From NCBI GenBank assembly GCA_903930195.1, contig CAIYXH010000171.1, forward strand, positions 1-7,603: a stretch of 7,603 nt of DNA, written 5' to 3'. Positions 1-5,523 of the stretch are shown here, one piece after another (positions within the stretch are counted from its first letter, which is position 1; each line of letters opens with the position of its first letter). A model generated the notes under the pieces. It saw only the letters and a program-made list of their open reading frames with translations, was not told the origin of the DNA and did no database searches. Both the position numbers and the translations under genes were made by a program. Source of the DNA: an uncultured Actinomycetes bacterium. Its GTDB lineage: Bacteria > Actinomycetota > Thermoleophilia > Gaiellales > Gaiellaceae.

Positions 1-1
1 C

Positions 2-985
2 CGCTTCTCGCAGCGTGCCGTCTTCCTGCTCTGGCTCCAGGCCGAAGCGATCGCGATGGCTACCGACCTGGCCGAATTCCTCGGCGCAGCACTTGGCTTC
101 CACCTGCTCTTCGGGATCGGGCTCCTACCCTCGACGGTCTTCACCGGGATCGCGGCCTTCGGGATCCTCGCGCTCCAACGCCTCGGGTTCCGGCCGTTCG
201 AGGCCGTGATCGCGGGCCTCGTCGGCCTGATCGGCATCTGTTACCTCGTCGAACTCTTCCTCTCCCACCCTGACGTCGGCGCAACGGCGAAACATGCGGT
301 CGTACCGGAGTTCCAGGGCTCCGGCTCGGTGCTCGTCGCGGTCGGGATCCTCGGCGCGACGGTGATGCCGCACGTGATCTACCTGCACTCGGCGTTGACG
401 CAGGATCGGATCGTCGCCGACTCCGACGAGGACGCGCACACGCTGATGCGCTACACCCGGATCGACGTCGTCGCCGCGATGCTCCTCGCCGGCGTGATCA
501 ACCTCGCGATGCTCGTCGTCGCCGCCGCGACGTTCTCGAAGCACGGACTGCTCCACGTCGACTCGCTCGAGGAGGCTCATCGCACGCTCCAGCCGCTCCT
601 CGGCTCGACGGCGAGCGCGCTCTTCGGGATCGCACTGCTCGGCTCCGGCCTCTCCTCGTCGGCCGTCGGGACGCTGGCAGGCCAGGTGGTGATGCAAGGC
701 TTCGTCCGCCGCAGCATCCCCCTGTCGGTCCGGCGGCTGATCACGATGATCCCGGCGTTCGTTGTCGTCGGCCTCGGCGCCGATCCGACGCACACGCTCG
801 TCATCTCACAGGTCGTGCTCTCGTTCGGGATCCCATTCGCGCTGATCCCACTCGTGCGCTTCACGGCCGACCGGTCGCTGATGGGCGTCCTCGTCAACCG
901 GCGGCTGACGACCGTCGCCGCCGCGGTTGTCGCAGCGATCATCGTCTCGCTGAACATCTTCCTGCTCGCGCAGACGTTGGCGTAA
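2..985 (+). CDS. mntH: NRAMP-family divalent metal/proton symporter, 3' part (5' end outside window)
   Basis: Imports Mn2+/Fe2+ (or related divalent metals) across the cytoplasmic membrane together with protons. The frame is open from the window edge, so 327 C-terminal residues are visible. Fragment residues 19-25 read MATDLAE, the conserved TM3 segment whose Asp and Glu (D22, E25 here) correspond to D131/E134 of Deinococcus NRAMP. MPH at 122-124 is the TM6 metal-binding signature (Met230-Pro-His232 in that protein), and the Arg pair at 244-245 falls where R352/R353 is expected. The spacing between all three agrees with the family to about one residue. The rest is mostly hydrophobic helices, ending with the last helix near the C-terminus. 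The TM1 DPGN motif and about 100 N-terminal residues lie upstream of the window, so integrity of the whole gene cannot be judged. The first in-frame ATG (56) lies inside TM3 and is not the start. It ends 3 nt from the convergent peptidase gene. The exact metal preference is not readable. Confidence 0.95.
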   Translation, partial: RFSQRAVFLLWLQAEAIAMATDLAEFLGAALGFHLLFGIGLLPSTVFTGIAAFGILALQRLGFRPFEAVIAGLVGLIGICYLVELFLSHPDVGATAKHAVVPEFQGSGSVLVAVGILGATVMPHVIYLHSALTQDRIVADSDEDAHTLMRYTRIDVVAAMLLAGVINLAMLVVAAATFSKHGLLHVDSLEEAHRTLQPLLGSTASALFGIALLGSGLSSSAVGTLAGQVVMQGFVRRSIPLSVRRLITMIPAFVVVGLGADPTHTLVISQVVLSFGIPFALIPLVRFTADRSLMGVLVNRRLTTVAAAVVAAIIVSLNIFLLAQTLA

Positions 986-989
986 CGCC
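979..989. repeat. 11-nt palindrome spanning two convergent stop codons
   Basis: GGCGTAACGCC reads as two 5-nt arms around a central A. It contains the TAA of the transporter gene (983-985) and touches the TAG of the opposing peptidase gene (991-989). As RNA it could form a GGCG/CGCC stem with a UAA loop on either strand. No T-run follows on either side, so it is at most a weak bidirectional termination or pausing site. It may equally be a chance by-product of stop-codon context. Confidence 0.4.
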
Positions 990-2218
990 TAGCTGAGGTA
1001 GCCCATCGGATCGACGGGATTGCCGTTGATCCGAACCTCGAAGTGCAGATGCGGGCCCGTGCACTCGCCGGTGCACCCCGTGTAGCCGATCACCTGTCCC
1101 TGCGTGACCTGCTGGCCGCAGGTCACGGCGATCGCCGACTGATGTCCGTACGCCGTGGCGAGATCGCCGCCGTTGTCGAGCACCACGAAGTTGCCGTACC
1201 CCGTCTCCCAGCCGCAGTAGATCACCGTGCCTGCCGCGGCCGCGTGAATCGGCGTACCGATCGGAACGCCGATGTCGATGCCCGGATGCAGCTTGCCCCA
1301 GCGCATCCCGAACGGGCTCGTGATCGGGCCGCTCACCGGCCAGATCAGCCCGGCCGAGGAGGGTGTCGCCACGGCGGCGGCTGCACCCGTGCTCGATCCA
1401 CCGGCGGCCGCGGCGGCCTCCTCGGCTGCGCGCTTCTGCTGGGCGGCGCGGATCTGCGCGGCGATGGCGTTGCTCGACGCCTGGAGCGAGTCGATCTCGT
1501 TCGCCTCGGCGCGTTCAGCGGCCGTCAGGTTCGAGAGCTGCGAGACCTTCTGCTGCTGGTTCGCGGCAAGCGCGTCCTTCGCGCCGACGAGCGAGTCGCG
1601 CACCTCGGCCACCTGCGTCACCCGGGCCTGAATCAGACGTTGCTCGCCGCGCACGCTCGCGCGCGCCGTCTTCGTCTTCAGCCGGCCGGTCTTGACCTGG
1701 GCCTTCGACCGCGCAACCTGCGCTGCGATCGCCTTGTCCTCCTTGCCGATCAGCGAGACGTAGTGCGCCTGGTCGAGCACCTGCGTGAGCGACTTCGCCC
1801 CGAGAACGAACTCGAGCGTCGTCGGCTGGCCCAACTCGTAGATCGAGACGAGCCGCAGGTTCAAGCGGTGCACCGCAGCCGCGTACTGCCTGCGCAGCGT
1901 CACGAGCCGCTTCGTCTGCACGGCGTAGAGGTCGGAGAGCTTCTGCAGGCGCTCGCGGTGGAGCTCGAGATCCTGTTGCAGCGTCGAGAGCTTCGTGGAG
2001 ACGGCGCCGACCTGGGTCTCCAGCGTCCGGATCCTCCCGGTGACCTGGTCGATCTGGCCCTGGAGCGCGCTCGCGGACTCCTTCTGCTGCGCGAGCTTCG
2101 TCTGCGCGGACGAGAGCTGCGCGTCGACGGACTGCTTCTTCGCGGCGATGTCGTCGCCGAGCGCCGGCGAGGCGAGCACGCCGAGGAGTGCAACTGCAAG
2201 CAGGAGGCGCCTCAGCAC
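989..2218 (-). CDS. Secreted coiled-coil M23 metallopeptidase (cell-wall hydrolase)
   Basis: Predicted zinc endopeptidase cutting peptidoglycan cross-links outside the membrane. It has 409 residues from a GTG start. Residues 1-21 form a signal peptide (LRR, a Leu/Ala/Val-rich core, ALG before DD). Residues 25-265 are long helices rich in Gln, Lys, Ala and Leu with heptad character; residues about 115-165 (RLVSIYELGQ, FVLGAKSLTQVLDQ) resemble the PcsB/CwlO-type N-terminal coiled coil. Residues 265-290 are an Ala/Gly/Ser linker and 293-409 the M23 domain. Expected zinc ligands H311, D315 and H392 are present, as are catalytic-type H359 (YGH) and H390 (HLH), so it looks active. The usual GSTGxSTGPHLHFE is GCTGECTGPHLHFE here, and the domain has four cysteines (335, 367, 382, 386). 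The GTG was chosen because an AAGGAGG lies 4 nt upstream and the signal peptide begins at once; an upstream ATG at 2338 adds 40 Arg/Pro/Ser-rich residues inside the preceding gene. It is last in the ccm operon. By analogy with CwlO/PcsB it could be controlled by FtsEX, which is inference. Confidence 0.9.
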   Translation of the reverse strand: MLRRLLLAVALLGVLASPALGDDIAAKKQSVDAQLSSAQTKLAQQKESASALQGQIDQVTGRIRTLETQVGAVSTKLSTLQQDLELHRERLQKLSDLYAVQTKRLVTLRRQYAAAVHRLNLRLVSIYELGQPTTLEFVLGAKSLTQVLDQAHYVSLIGKEDKAIAAQVARSKAQVKTGRLKTKTARASVRGEQRLIQARVTQVAEVRDSLVGAKDALAANQQQKVSQLSNLTAAERAEANEIDSLQASSNAIAAQIRAAQQKRAAEEAAAAAGGSSTGAAAAVATPSSAGLIWPVSGPITSPFGMRWGKLHPGIDIGVPIGTPIHAAAAGTVIYCGWETGYGNFVVLDNGGDLATAYGHQSAIAVTCGQQVTQGQVIGYTGCTGECTGPHLHFEVRINGNPVDPMGYLS

Positions 2219-2222
2219 GCGG

Positions 2223-2229
2223 CCTCCTT
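2223..2229 (-). promoter_or_regulatory. Strong Shine-Dalgarno deciding the GTG start of the M23 peptidase
   Basis: On the minus strand AAGGAGG sits 4 nt before the GTG at 2218. It lies in the 25-nt space after the stop of the CcmI-like gene. It is the only strong Shine-Dalgarno in front of a gene start in this window, which suggests this operon-internal gene is translated by independent initiation rather than by coupling. Confidence 0.8.
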
Positions 2230-2243
2230 CTGCCCCCGCCGCC

Positions 2244-2594
2244 CTACTCCTGCGGCTCGGGCGGTTCGGCCGCGCTCTCGGCGGCCTGGACGGCCACGAG
2301 CTGCTCGGCCCGCGCCCGGTCGAGCGCCTGGAGCGCATCGGCCGCCTGCCGGCGCAGCGAGCCGACGAGCGAGCGGTAGTCGGCGTCGTCGACCTTCCCG
2401 GTGCGGTGGTCGAACTCGAGCTCCTTCAGCGCAGCGAGCGCGTAGTCGCGGGCCTCGCTCAGCGCGAGCTGCAGCTCGATCGCGTCGGTCGGCGTGTCGA
2501 GCAGGTCATCACGCTCAGGATCGCGCAGGAACGGCAGCGCGACGAGGACGACCGCCCCGACGGCGATCAGGCCACCGACAACGAGCGAGATCAC
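2244..2594 (-). CDS. Small membrane-anchored protein resembling the CcmI N-terminal region
   Basis: A 116-residue protein, probably an accessory factor of cytochrome c maturation. Residues 2-23 form one hydrophobic helix (ISLVVGGLIAVGAVVLVALP). Residues 35-100 are helical and charged, with the core LKELEFDHRTGKVDDADYRSL at about 56-76. This resembles the helical hairpin after the first membrane helix of CcmI-type proteins (LxELExDxxxGxxSxxEY in general form). The tail is Ala/Glu/Pro-rich. It lacks the CxxC of CcmH, the TPR domain of full CcmI, and any zinc ribbon. The GTG start at 2594 overlaps the ccmF stop in a GTGA arrangement with no Shine-Dalgarno, so translation is likely coupled to ccmF. 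The same frame stays open far upstream inside ccmF, but that part is Arg/Asp-rich shadow sequence. The CcmI relation is inferred from position and the motif, with the caveat that such short helical segments match easily. Confidence 0.8.
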   Translation of the reverse strand: MISLVVGGLIAVGAVVLVALPFLRDPERDDLLDTPTDAIELQLALSEARDYALAALKELEFDHRTGKVDDADYRSLVGSLRRQAADALQALDRARAEQLVAVQAAESAAEPPEPQE

Positions 2595-4549
2595 GCGCGG
2601 GCGAGGGCGAGGCGGGAGACGAGGCGCCGCTGCTCGCGGGCGTCCGGCCACATCGCAACGAGCGACCCGAGCACGAAGATGACGCCGCCGATCCAGATCA
2701 GGTTGACGAGTGGCTTCACGAACACCTGGAAACGGATCTGCTGGCCGCCGAGCCGCTGGTCGACACGGACGAAGAAGTCCTCGCCGCGCAGCCAGTCGGT
2801 GCTGATGGCGACGCGGCTCGAAGGCCCGAGCTGGCTCGACTCGTCGATACCGGTCGAGAGCGTCTTGTTCTGCCGCCCCGTGACCGTCACATGCGCGCGC
2901 ACCTGGTTGACGGTGTCGGTCTCGCTGACGACCTTGTGCTGCGTCAGCGTGTTGTAGGTCATGTGGTACCCGTCGACCGACACCGACTGGCCGGGCGAGA
3001 GATCCACGTACCGGTCGGTCTGGTAGGCGCTCGAGCCGGCGATGCCGAGCGCGAGCAGCACGATCGACGCATGCACGATGTAGCCGCCGTAGCGGCGCCG
3101 ATTGCGGCCGATCAGCTCGACGAGCGAGCCTGTGACGCGCGTCCCGCGGACGAGCTCCACCACCATCGTCGTCACGACGAAGGCCGAGAAGGTGTAGGCG
3201 ATCAGGCCGGGGCGCGACGAGCCGGCGCCGAGCGCGACCAGCACGATGCCGGCCACGAGGGCGACGCCGATCGGCCAGCGCAGCGACTTCAGGAGCGCGC
3301 GCGACGACGTCCGCCGCCAGGCGATCAGCGGGCCGACGCCCATCAGCAGGAGCAGCGGCAGGCCGAAGATGCGCAGGAAGAAGTCGTAGTACGGCCGTCC
3401 GATCGTCTTCTGCTCGCCTTCGAACAGCTGGGTGAGGATCGGGAAGATCTCGCCCCAGAAGATCGTGAGGCAGAACGCCACGAGCAGCAGGTTGTTGTAG
3501 AGGAACGTCGCCTCGCGTGAGAGCGCCGACTCGAGCTTCGTCCGCGCCCGGAGGATCGGCAGCCGCCAGAGGATCAGCGACGTCGAGAAGACGGTCGTGA
3601 TCACGACGAAGAAGAGGAACCAGCCGCCGATCGAGCTCTTCGCGAACGAATGGATCGAGTTGACGACGCCGGAGCGGGTGAGGAACGTGCCGAAGACCGA
3701 CAGGCCGAACGCCATCGCGACCAGCACCATGTTCCAGACGCGGAGCATGCCCTTGCGCTCCTGCACCATCACCGAGTGCAGGAAGGCGGTCGCGGCGAGC
3801 CACGGCATCAGAGCGGCGTTCTCGACCGGATCCCAGGCGAAGTACCCGCCCCAGCCCACTTCCTCGTAGGCCCACTTGGAGCCGAGGATCTGGCCGAAGC
3901 CGAGGCACATCCAGGCGACGAGCGTCCAGCGGCGCGTCGCGACGATCCAGCGCTCGTCGGTGTGGCCCGAGAGCATCGCGCCGGCCGCGAACGCGAACGG
4001 GATCGAGAGACCGACGTAGCCGAGGTAGAGCATCGGCGGGTGGGCGACCATGTACGGGTTCTGCAGGCTCGGCACGAGCCCGGCGCCGTCGACGATCCGG
4101 CGCTGCGTGTCGAACGGGCTCGACACCGCGGTGAGCATGAACGCGAAGAACGTCGCGAGCCCACCGAGCACCGGCACGACCCAGACGACGAGGTCGCTCA
4201 GCAGCTTGCGGTTGAGCGTGACCGCGACAGCGCCGTAGCCGGTCAGCACGAGGAGCCAGAGGAGCAGCGAGCCCTCCTGTCCGCCCCAGAAGGCGGTCAG
4301 CGAGTAGATCGTCGAGAGGTTCCGGCTCGTGTGCGCGGCGACGTAGGTGAAGGTGAAGTCGTGGCGGATGAGCGCCGAGGCGAGCACGACGCTCGCGATG
4401 AAGGTGGTCGCGAAGCAGGTGATCAGCGCGTAGCGCGCCGAGTCGGCCAGGCGGCGGCGCTTCGTGATCGCGGCCGAGGTGCCGGCGATGAGGGCGTAGA
4501 GGGACAGCCCAAAGCTGACCACGAGTGCTGCGCGCCCCAGGTCAGCCAT
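2591..4549 (-). CDS. ccmF: Cytochrome c heme lyase subunit CcmF (CcmF/NrfE family)
   Basis: Multi-spanning membrane protein that receives heme from CcmE and attaches it to the CxxCH motif of apocytochromes c on the outer face of the membrane. It has 652 residues, the normal family length. The heme-handling WWD region is at about 225-270, with core WGGYFAWDPVENAALMPW at 233-250, followed by H258 in FLHSVMVQERKGML. Conserved histidines sit where the family has them: H170 (VAHPPMLYLGYVG), H258, H300 and H493. In E. coli CcmF the counterparts are H173, H261, H303 and H491, with 173/303 holding the external heme and 261/491 the buried heme b. The external domain (about 507-608) ends in VKPLVNLIWIGG and a last helix, as is usual. 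The ATG start lies 8 nt after the ccmE stop with only a weak GAG-type ribosome site, and the stop overlaps the next gene. It appears intact and functional. Confidence 0.97.
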   Translation of the reverse strand: MADLGRAALVVSFGLSLYALIAGTSAAITKRRRLADSARYALITCFATTFIASVVLASALIRHDFTFTYVAAHTSRNLSTIYSLTAFWGGQEGSLLLWLLVLTGYGAVAVTLNRKLLSDLVVWVVPVLGGLATFFAFMLTAVSSPFDTQRRIVDGAGLVPSLQNPYMVAHPPMLYLGYVGLSIPFAFAAGAMLSGHTDERWIVATRRWTLVAWMCLGFGQILGSKWAYEEVGWGGYFAWDPVENAALMPWLAATAFLHSVMVQERKGMLRVWNMVLVAMAFGLSVFGTFLTRSGVVNSIHSFAKSSIGGWFLFFVVITTVFSTSLILWRLPILRARTKLESALSREATFLYNNLLLVAFCLTIFWGEIFPILTQLFEGEQKTIGRPYYDFFLRIFGLPLLLLMGVGPLIAWRRTSSRALLKSLRWPIGVALVAGIVLVALGAGSSRPGLIAYTFSAFVVTTMVVELVRGTRVTGSLVELIGRNRRRYGGYIVHASIVLLALGIAGSSAYQTDRYVDLSPGQSVSVDGYHMTYNTLTQHKVVSETDTVNQVRAHVTVTGRQNKTLSTGIDESSQLGPSSRVAISTDWLRGEDFFVRVDQRLGGQQIRFQVFVKPLVNLIWIGGVIFVLGSLVAMWPDAREQRRLVSRLALARA

Positions 4550-4557
4550 CGCTCAGC

Positions 4558-4962
4558 TCAGGCGTTCGACGTTGTCGCCGTGTACTTGCTCGGGCACTTC
4601 GTCGTCATATCCGTGGCGACAAACGAGGCGCCTTCGAGCTTGCCGGTCAGGTTGATGTCCCGGCCGGTCTTGAAGAGGTCGGGCACGGAGCCCTTATAGA
4701 CGATCGGGATCACCGGGCTCGTCTTGTTCGGGTCGTTGATGTCCCGCAGCTGGAAGCGCAGGCCGCTCTCGGCGGCGTTGCCCTTGACCTGGCCGATCAC
4801 CTTGCCGGTGAGCGAGACGACGCCCGCGTGGCCGCTGAGGTTGCTCGGCTGAAGAGCCGGAGTCGATCCCGCAAGCGCCGTGTAGATCAAGAACACGGCG
4901 AGCACGGCCGCGATCGACAGGGCGATCACCAGCCGGGCAGGGTTCCTCGTCGAACGCGCCAC
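4558..4962 (-). CDS. ccmE: Heme chaperone CcmE, cysteine (CxxxY) variant
   Basis: Binds heme covalently outside the membrane and hands it to CcmF. It has 134 residues: a basic N-terminus, one membrane anchor (about 11-31, LVIALSIAAVLAVFLIYTAL), then the small OB-fold domain with LTGKVIGQVKG (51-61), LRFQLRD (68-74), IPIVYKGSVPDLF (85-97) and a second LTGKLEG (105-111). That pattern is diagnostic of CcmE. The heme-binding end reads KCPSKY: C123 and Y127. Classical CcmE has HxxxY with a histidine (H130 and Y134 in E. coli). The cysteine form is known from archaea and sulfate reducers such as Desulfovibrio, where the Cys carries the heme. The start is a GTG with no Shine-Dalgarno but a TAnnnT box exactly six bases upstream, which supports this start and a leaderless message. 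It is first in the operon with ccmF, the CcmI-like gene and the peptidase. No ccmA, B, C, G or H is in the window. Confidence 0.93.
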   Translation of the reverse strand: MARSTRNPARLVIALSIAAVLAVFLIYTALAGSTPALQPSNLSGHAGVVSLTGKVIGQVKGNAAESGLRFQLRDINDPNKTSPVIPIVYKGSVPDLFKTGRDINLTGKLEGASFVATDMTTKCPSKYTATTSNA

Positions 4963-4968
4963 GGTGGC

Positions 4969-4974
4969 AGTGTA
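4969..4974 (-). promoter_or_regulatory. Predicted -10 box of the ccmE operon, leaderless
   Basis: The minus strand reads TACACT, then GCCACC, then the GTG of ccmE. With six bases between box and start, transcription would begin at or next to the first base of the start codon. No Shine-Dalgarno is present. At normal spacing the -35 region (about 4992-4997, ACAATC) is a poor match to TTGACA. TAnnnT is a weak motif alone; confidence comes from two other genes in the window with the same geometry. Confidence 0.6.
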
Positions 4975-5017
4975 CCTACCCGTGCGGCGGGGATTGTTAG
5001 GAGGTTGCGTAAACCGC

Positions 5018-5039
5018 CCATGTCTCAGTTATCCATGTC
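5018..5039. repeat. Short direct repeat CCATGTC with 15-nt period
   Basis: CCATGTC occurs at 5018-5024 and 5033-5039, separated by TCAGTTAT. The block begins about 45 bases upstream of the ccmE -10 box, so it could be an operator for that operon. The stretch TGTCTCAGTTAT also has the look of an insertion-sequence end (some elements end in TGT), but no transposase fragment is seen beside it. Confidence 0.4.
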
Positions 5040-5057
5040 CCCGCGCGCCCCGCCCCC

Positions 5058-5157
5058 GGTGCCAGGCAGCAGAACGACAGTGCTACGCGTCGCTGGAGAA
5101 ACCACGATATCCAGGGCATTTCGCATGCCGGAGTCGTCTACTTCGATGCCAGGCACC
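5058..5157. repeat. Two near-copies of the palindrome GGTGCCAGGCACC, 87 nt apart
   Basis: GGTGCCAGGCAGC at 5058-5070 and GATGCCAGGCACC at 5145-5157 share TGCCAGGCA. Each differs from the symmetric form GGTGCCAGGCACC at a single base. They have the same orientation. Such GC-rich palindromes in gaps are typical of REP-like or small non-autonomous elements, or could be protein-binding sites. A two-copy set at this length is suggestive but not proof. Confidence 0.45.
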
Positions 5158-5198
5158 GAATGGGAACGGCGCGCGGCACCGGCAATCCCGTCGCGTTA

Positions 5199-5222
5199 GG
5201 CGTTCGTGAACGCCGCGAACGC
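5199..5222 (-). terminator. Possible hairpin terminator after the 80-residue gene
   Basis: Directly downstream of the stop at 5227 the DNA can form either of two exclusive hairpins: GGCGTTC with GAACGCC (5199-5214, tight loop), or GCGTTCG with CGAACGC (arms 5200-5206 and 5216-5222, 9-nt loop). There is no T-run after it on the minus strand, so it would be an actinobacterial-style stem-only terminator if it acts as one. Confidence 0.4.
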
Positions 5223-5226
5223 TGCG

Positions 5227-5469
5227 TCAGGCGGCGTCAGCGGGTTGCAGCCGTCGCTGTGGAACCCGGTATCCGTGCTGGGCGCAGAGCGCGCCCGGGT
5301 TCTCTTCGGTCAGGGCATCGCAGTAGCCCTTTCCGTACGCCGCACGCATGAATGCGGCAACGACCTCGAGCGACCACTCTTCGATCCCCGCCGCCTCACG
5401 CCAAAGGTCGGAGACCCGGAGATCGATGTCGAGCTCGAGCAGATCGACGCGGGAAGGGCGTTCAGGCAT
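5227..5469 (-). CDS. 80-residue protein of unknown function
   Basis: I do not recognise a characterised family. The sequence reads like a real protein. Residues 7-46 are amphipathic helices rich in Leu, Glu and Asp (VDLLELDIDLRVSDLW, then EEWSLEVVAAFMRAAYGKGY). A short turn-rich segment follows (DALTEENPGALCAQHGYRVP, 51-70) and then a basic tail QRR. There are cysteines at 50 and 62 and His at 65, too few for a clear metal site. There is no signal peptide or membrane helix, so it is probably cytoplasmic. The ATG was chosen because a TAnnnT box lies exactly six bases upstream; further upstream the frame runs antisense to the TIM-barrel gene and is shadow. It is divergent from that gene across 54 nt, and a hairpin follows its stop. 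A plus-strand frame also crosses this region but has no matching start signal or domain there. A link in function with the divergent gene is possible, not shown. Confidence 0.72.
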   Translation of the reverse strand: MPERPSRVDLLELDIDLRVSDLWREAAGIEEWSLEVVAAFMRAAYGKGYCDALTEENPGALCAQHGYRVPQRRLQPADAA

Positions 5470-5475
5470 GCGTCG

Positions 5476-5481
5476 AGGGTA
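5476..5481 (-). promoter_or_regulatory. Predicted -10 box of the 80-residue gene, leaderless
   Basis: The minus strand reads TACCCT, then CGACGC, then ATG at 5469. This is the same box-to-start distance of six as at ccmE, with no Shine-Dalgarno. A clear -35 element is not visible. The upstream region overlaps that of the divergent TIM-barrel gene, so the two promoters may compete or share a regulator. Confidence 0.55.
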
Positions 5482-5523
5482 GAGACCAAATCGGACAGAC
5501 CCGACCGTGGTAAGCCTCCCTCT

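Larger units (their letters stand above)
4975..5226. other. Non-coding gap of about 250 bases with degenerate short repeats
   Basis: Between the ccmE promoter and the end of the 80-residue gene no frame looks like a protein: the open stretches are Arg/Pro/Ser/Cys-rich and lack any domain pattern. The sequence is less regular in third-position GC than its neighbours. It holds two copies of CCATGTC, two near-copies of a 13-nt palindrome, and a pair of alternative hairpins near 5199-5222 (all listed separately). No tRNA, riboswitch or small RNA is recognisable. It may be the worn remains of an inserted element, which is an inference. Confidence 0.55.

Noticed and set aside
125..793. Minus-strand open frame opposite the NRAMP gene
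   Set aside because: Asp/Arg/Glu/His-rich shadow of a conserved transporter; no start signal or domain.
2219..2338. Longer peptidase with an ATG start at 2338
   Set aside because: The extra 40 residues are Arg/Pro/Ser-rich, overlap the CcmI-like gene, and would bury the signal peptide; AAGGAGG stands directly before the GTG at 2218.
1043..3520. Plus-strand open frame of 825 codons antisense to the peptidase, CcmI-like and ccmF genes
   Set aside because: It is a GC-driven shadow: Arg/Ala/Asp/His-rich, no domain pattern, and it crosses three well-supported genes on the other strand.
2595..3908. Minus-strand frame continuing upstream of the CcmI-like protein to give 554 residues
   Set aside because: The added part lies wholly inside ccmF in another frame and is Arg/Asp-rich low-information sequence; the GTG at 2594 in a GTGA overlap explains the true start.
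4964..5209. Possible 81-residue plus-strand protein in the gap
   Set aside because: Cys/Arg/Pro-rich with no recognisable fold or ribosome site, and it overlaps the ccmE promoter and repeats.
5206..5523. N-terminal extension of the endonuclease IV-like protein
   Set aside because: It has no family match, runs antisense to the 80-residue gene, and the family's normal N-terminus begins at the ATG at 5524.
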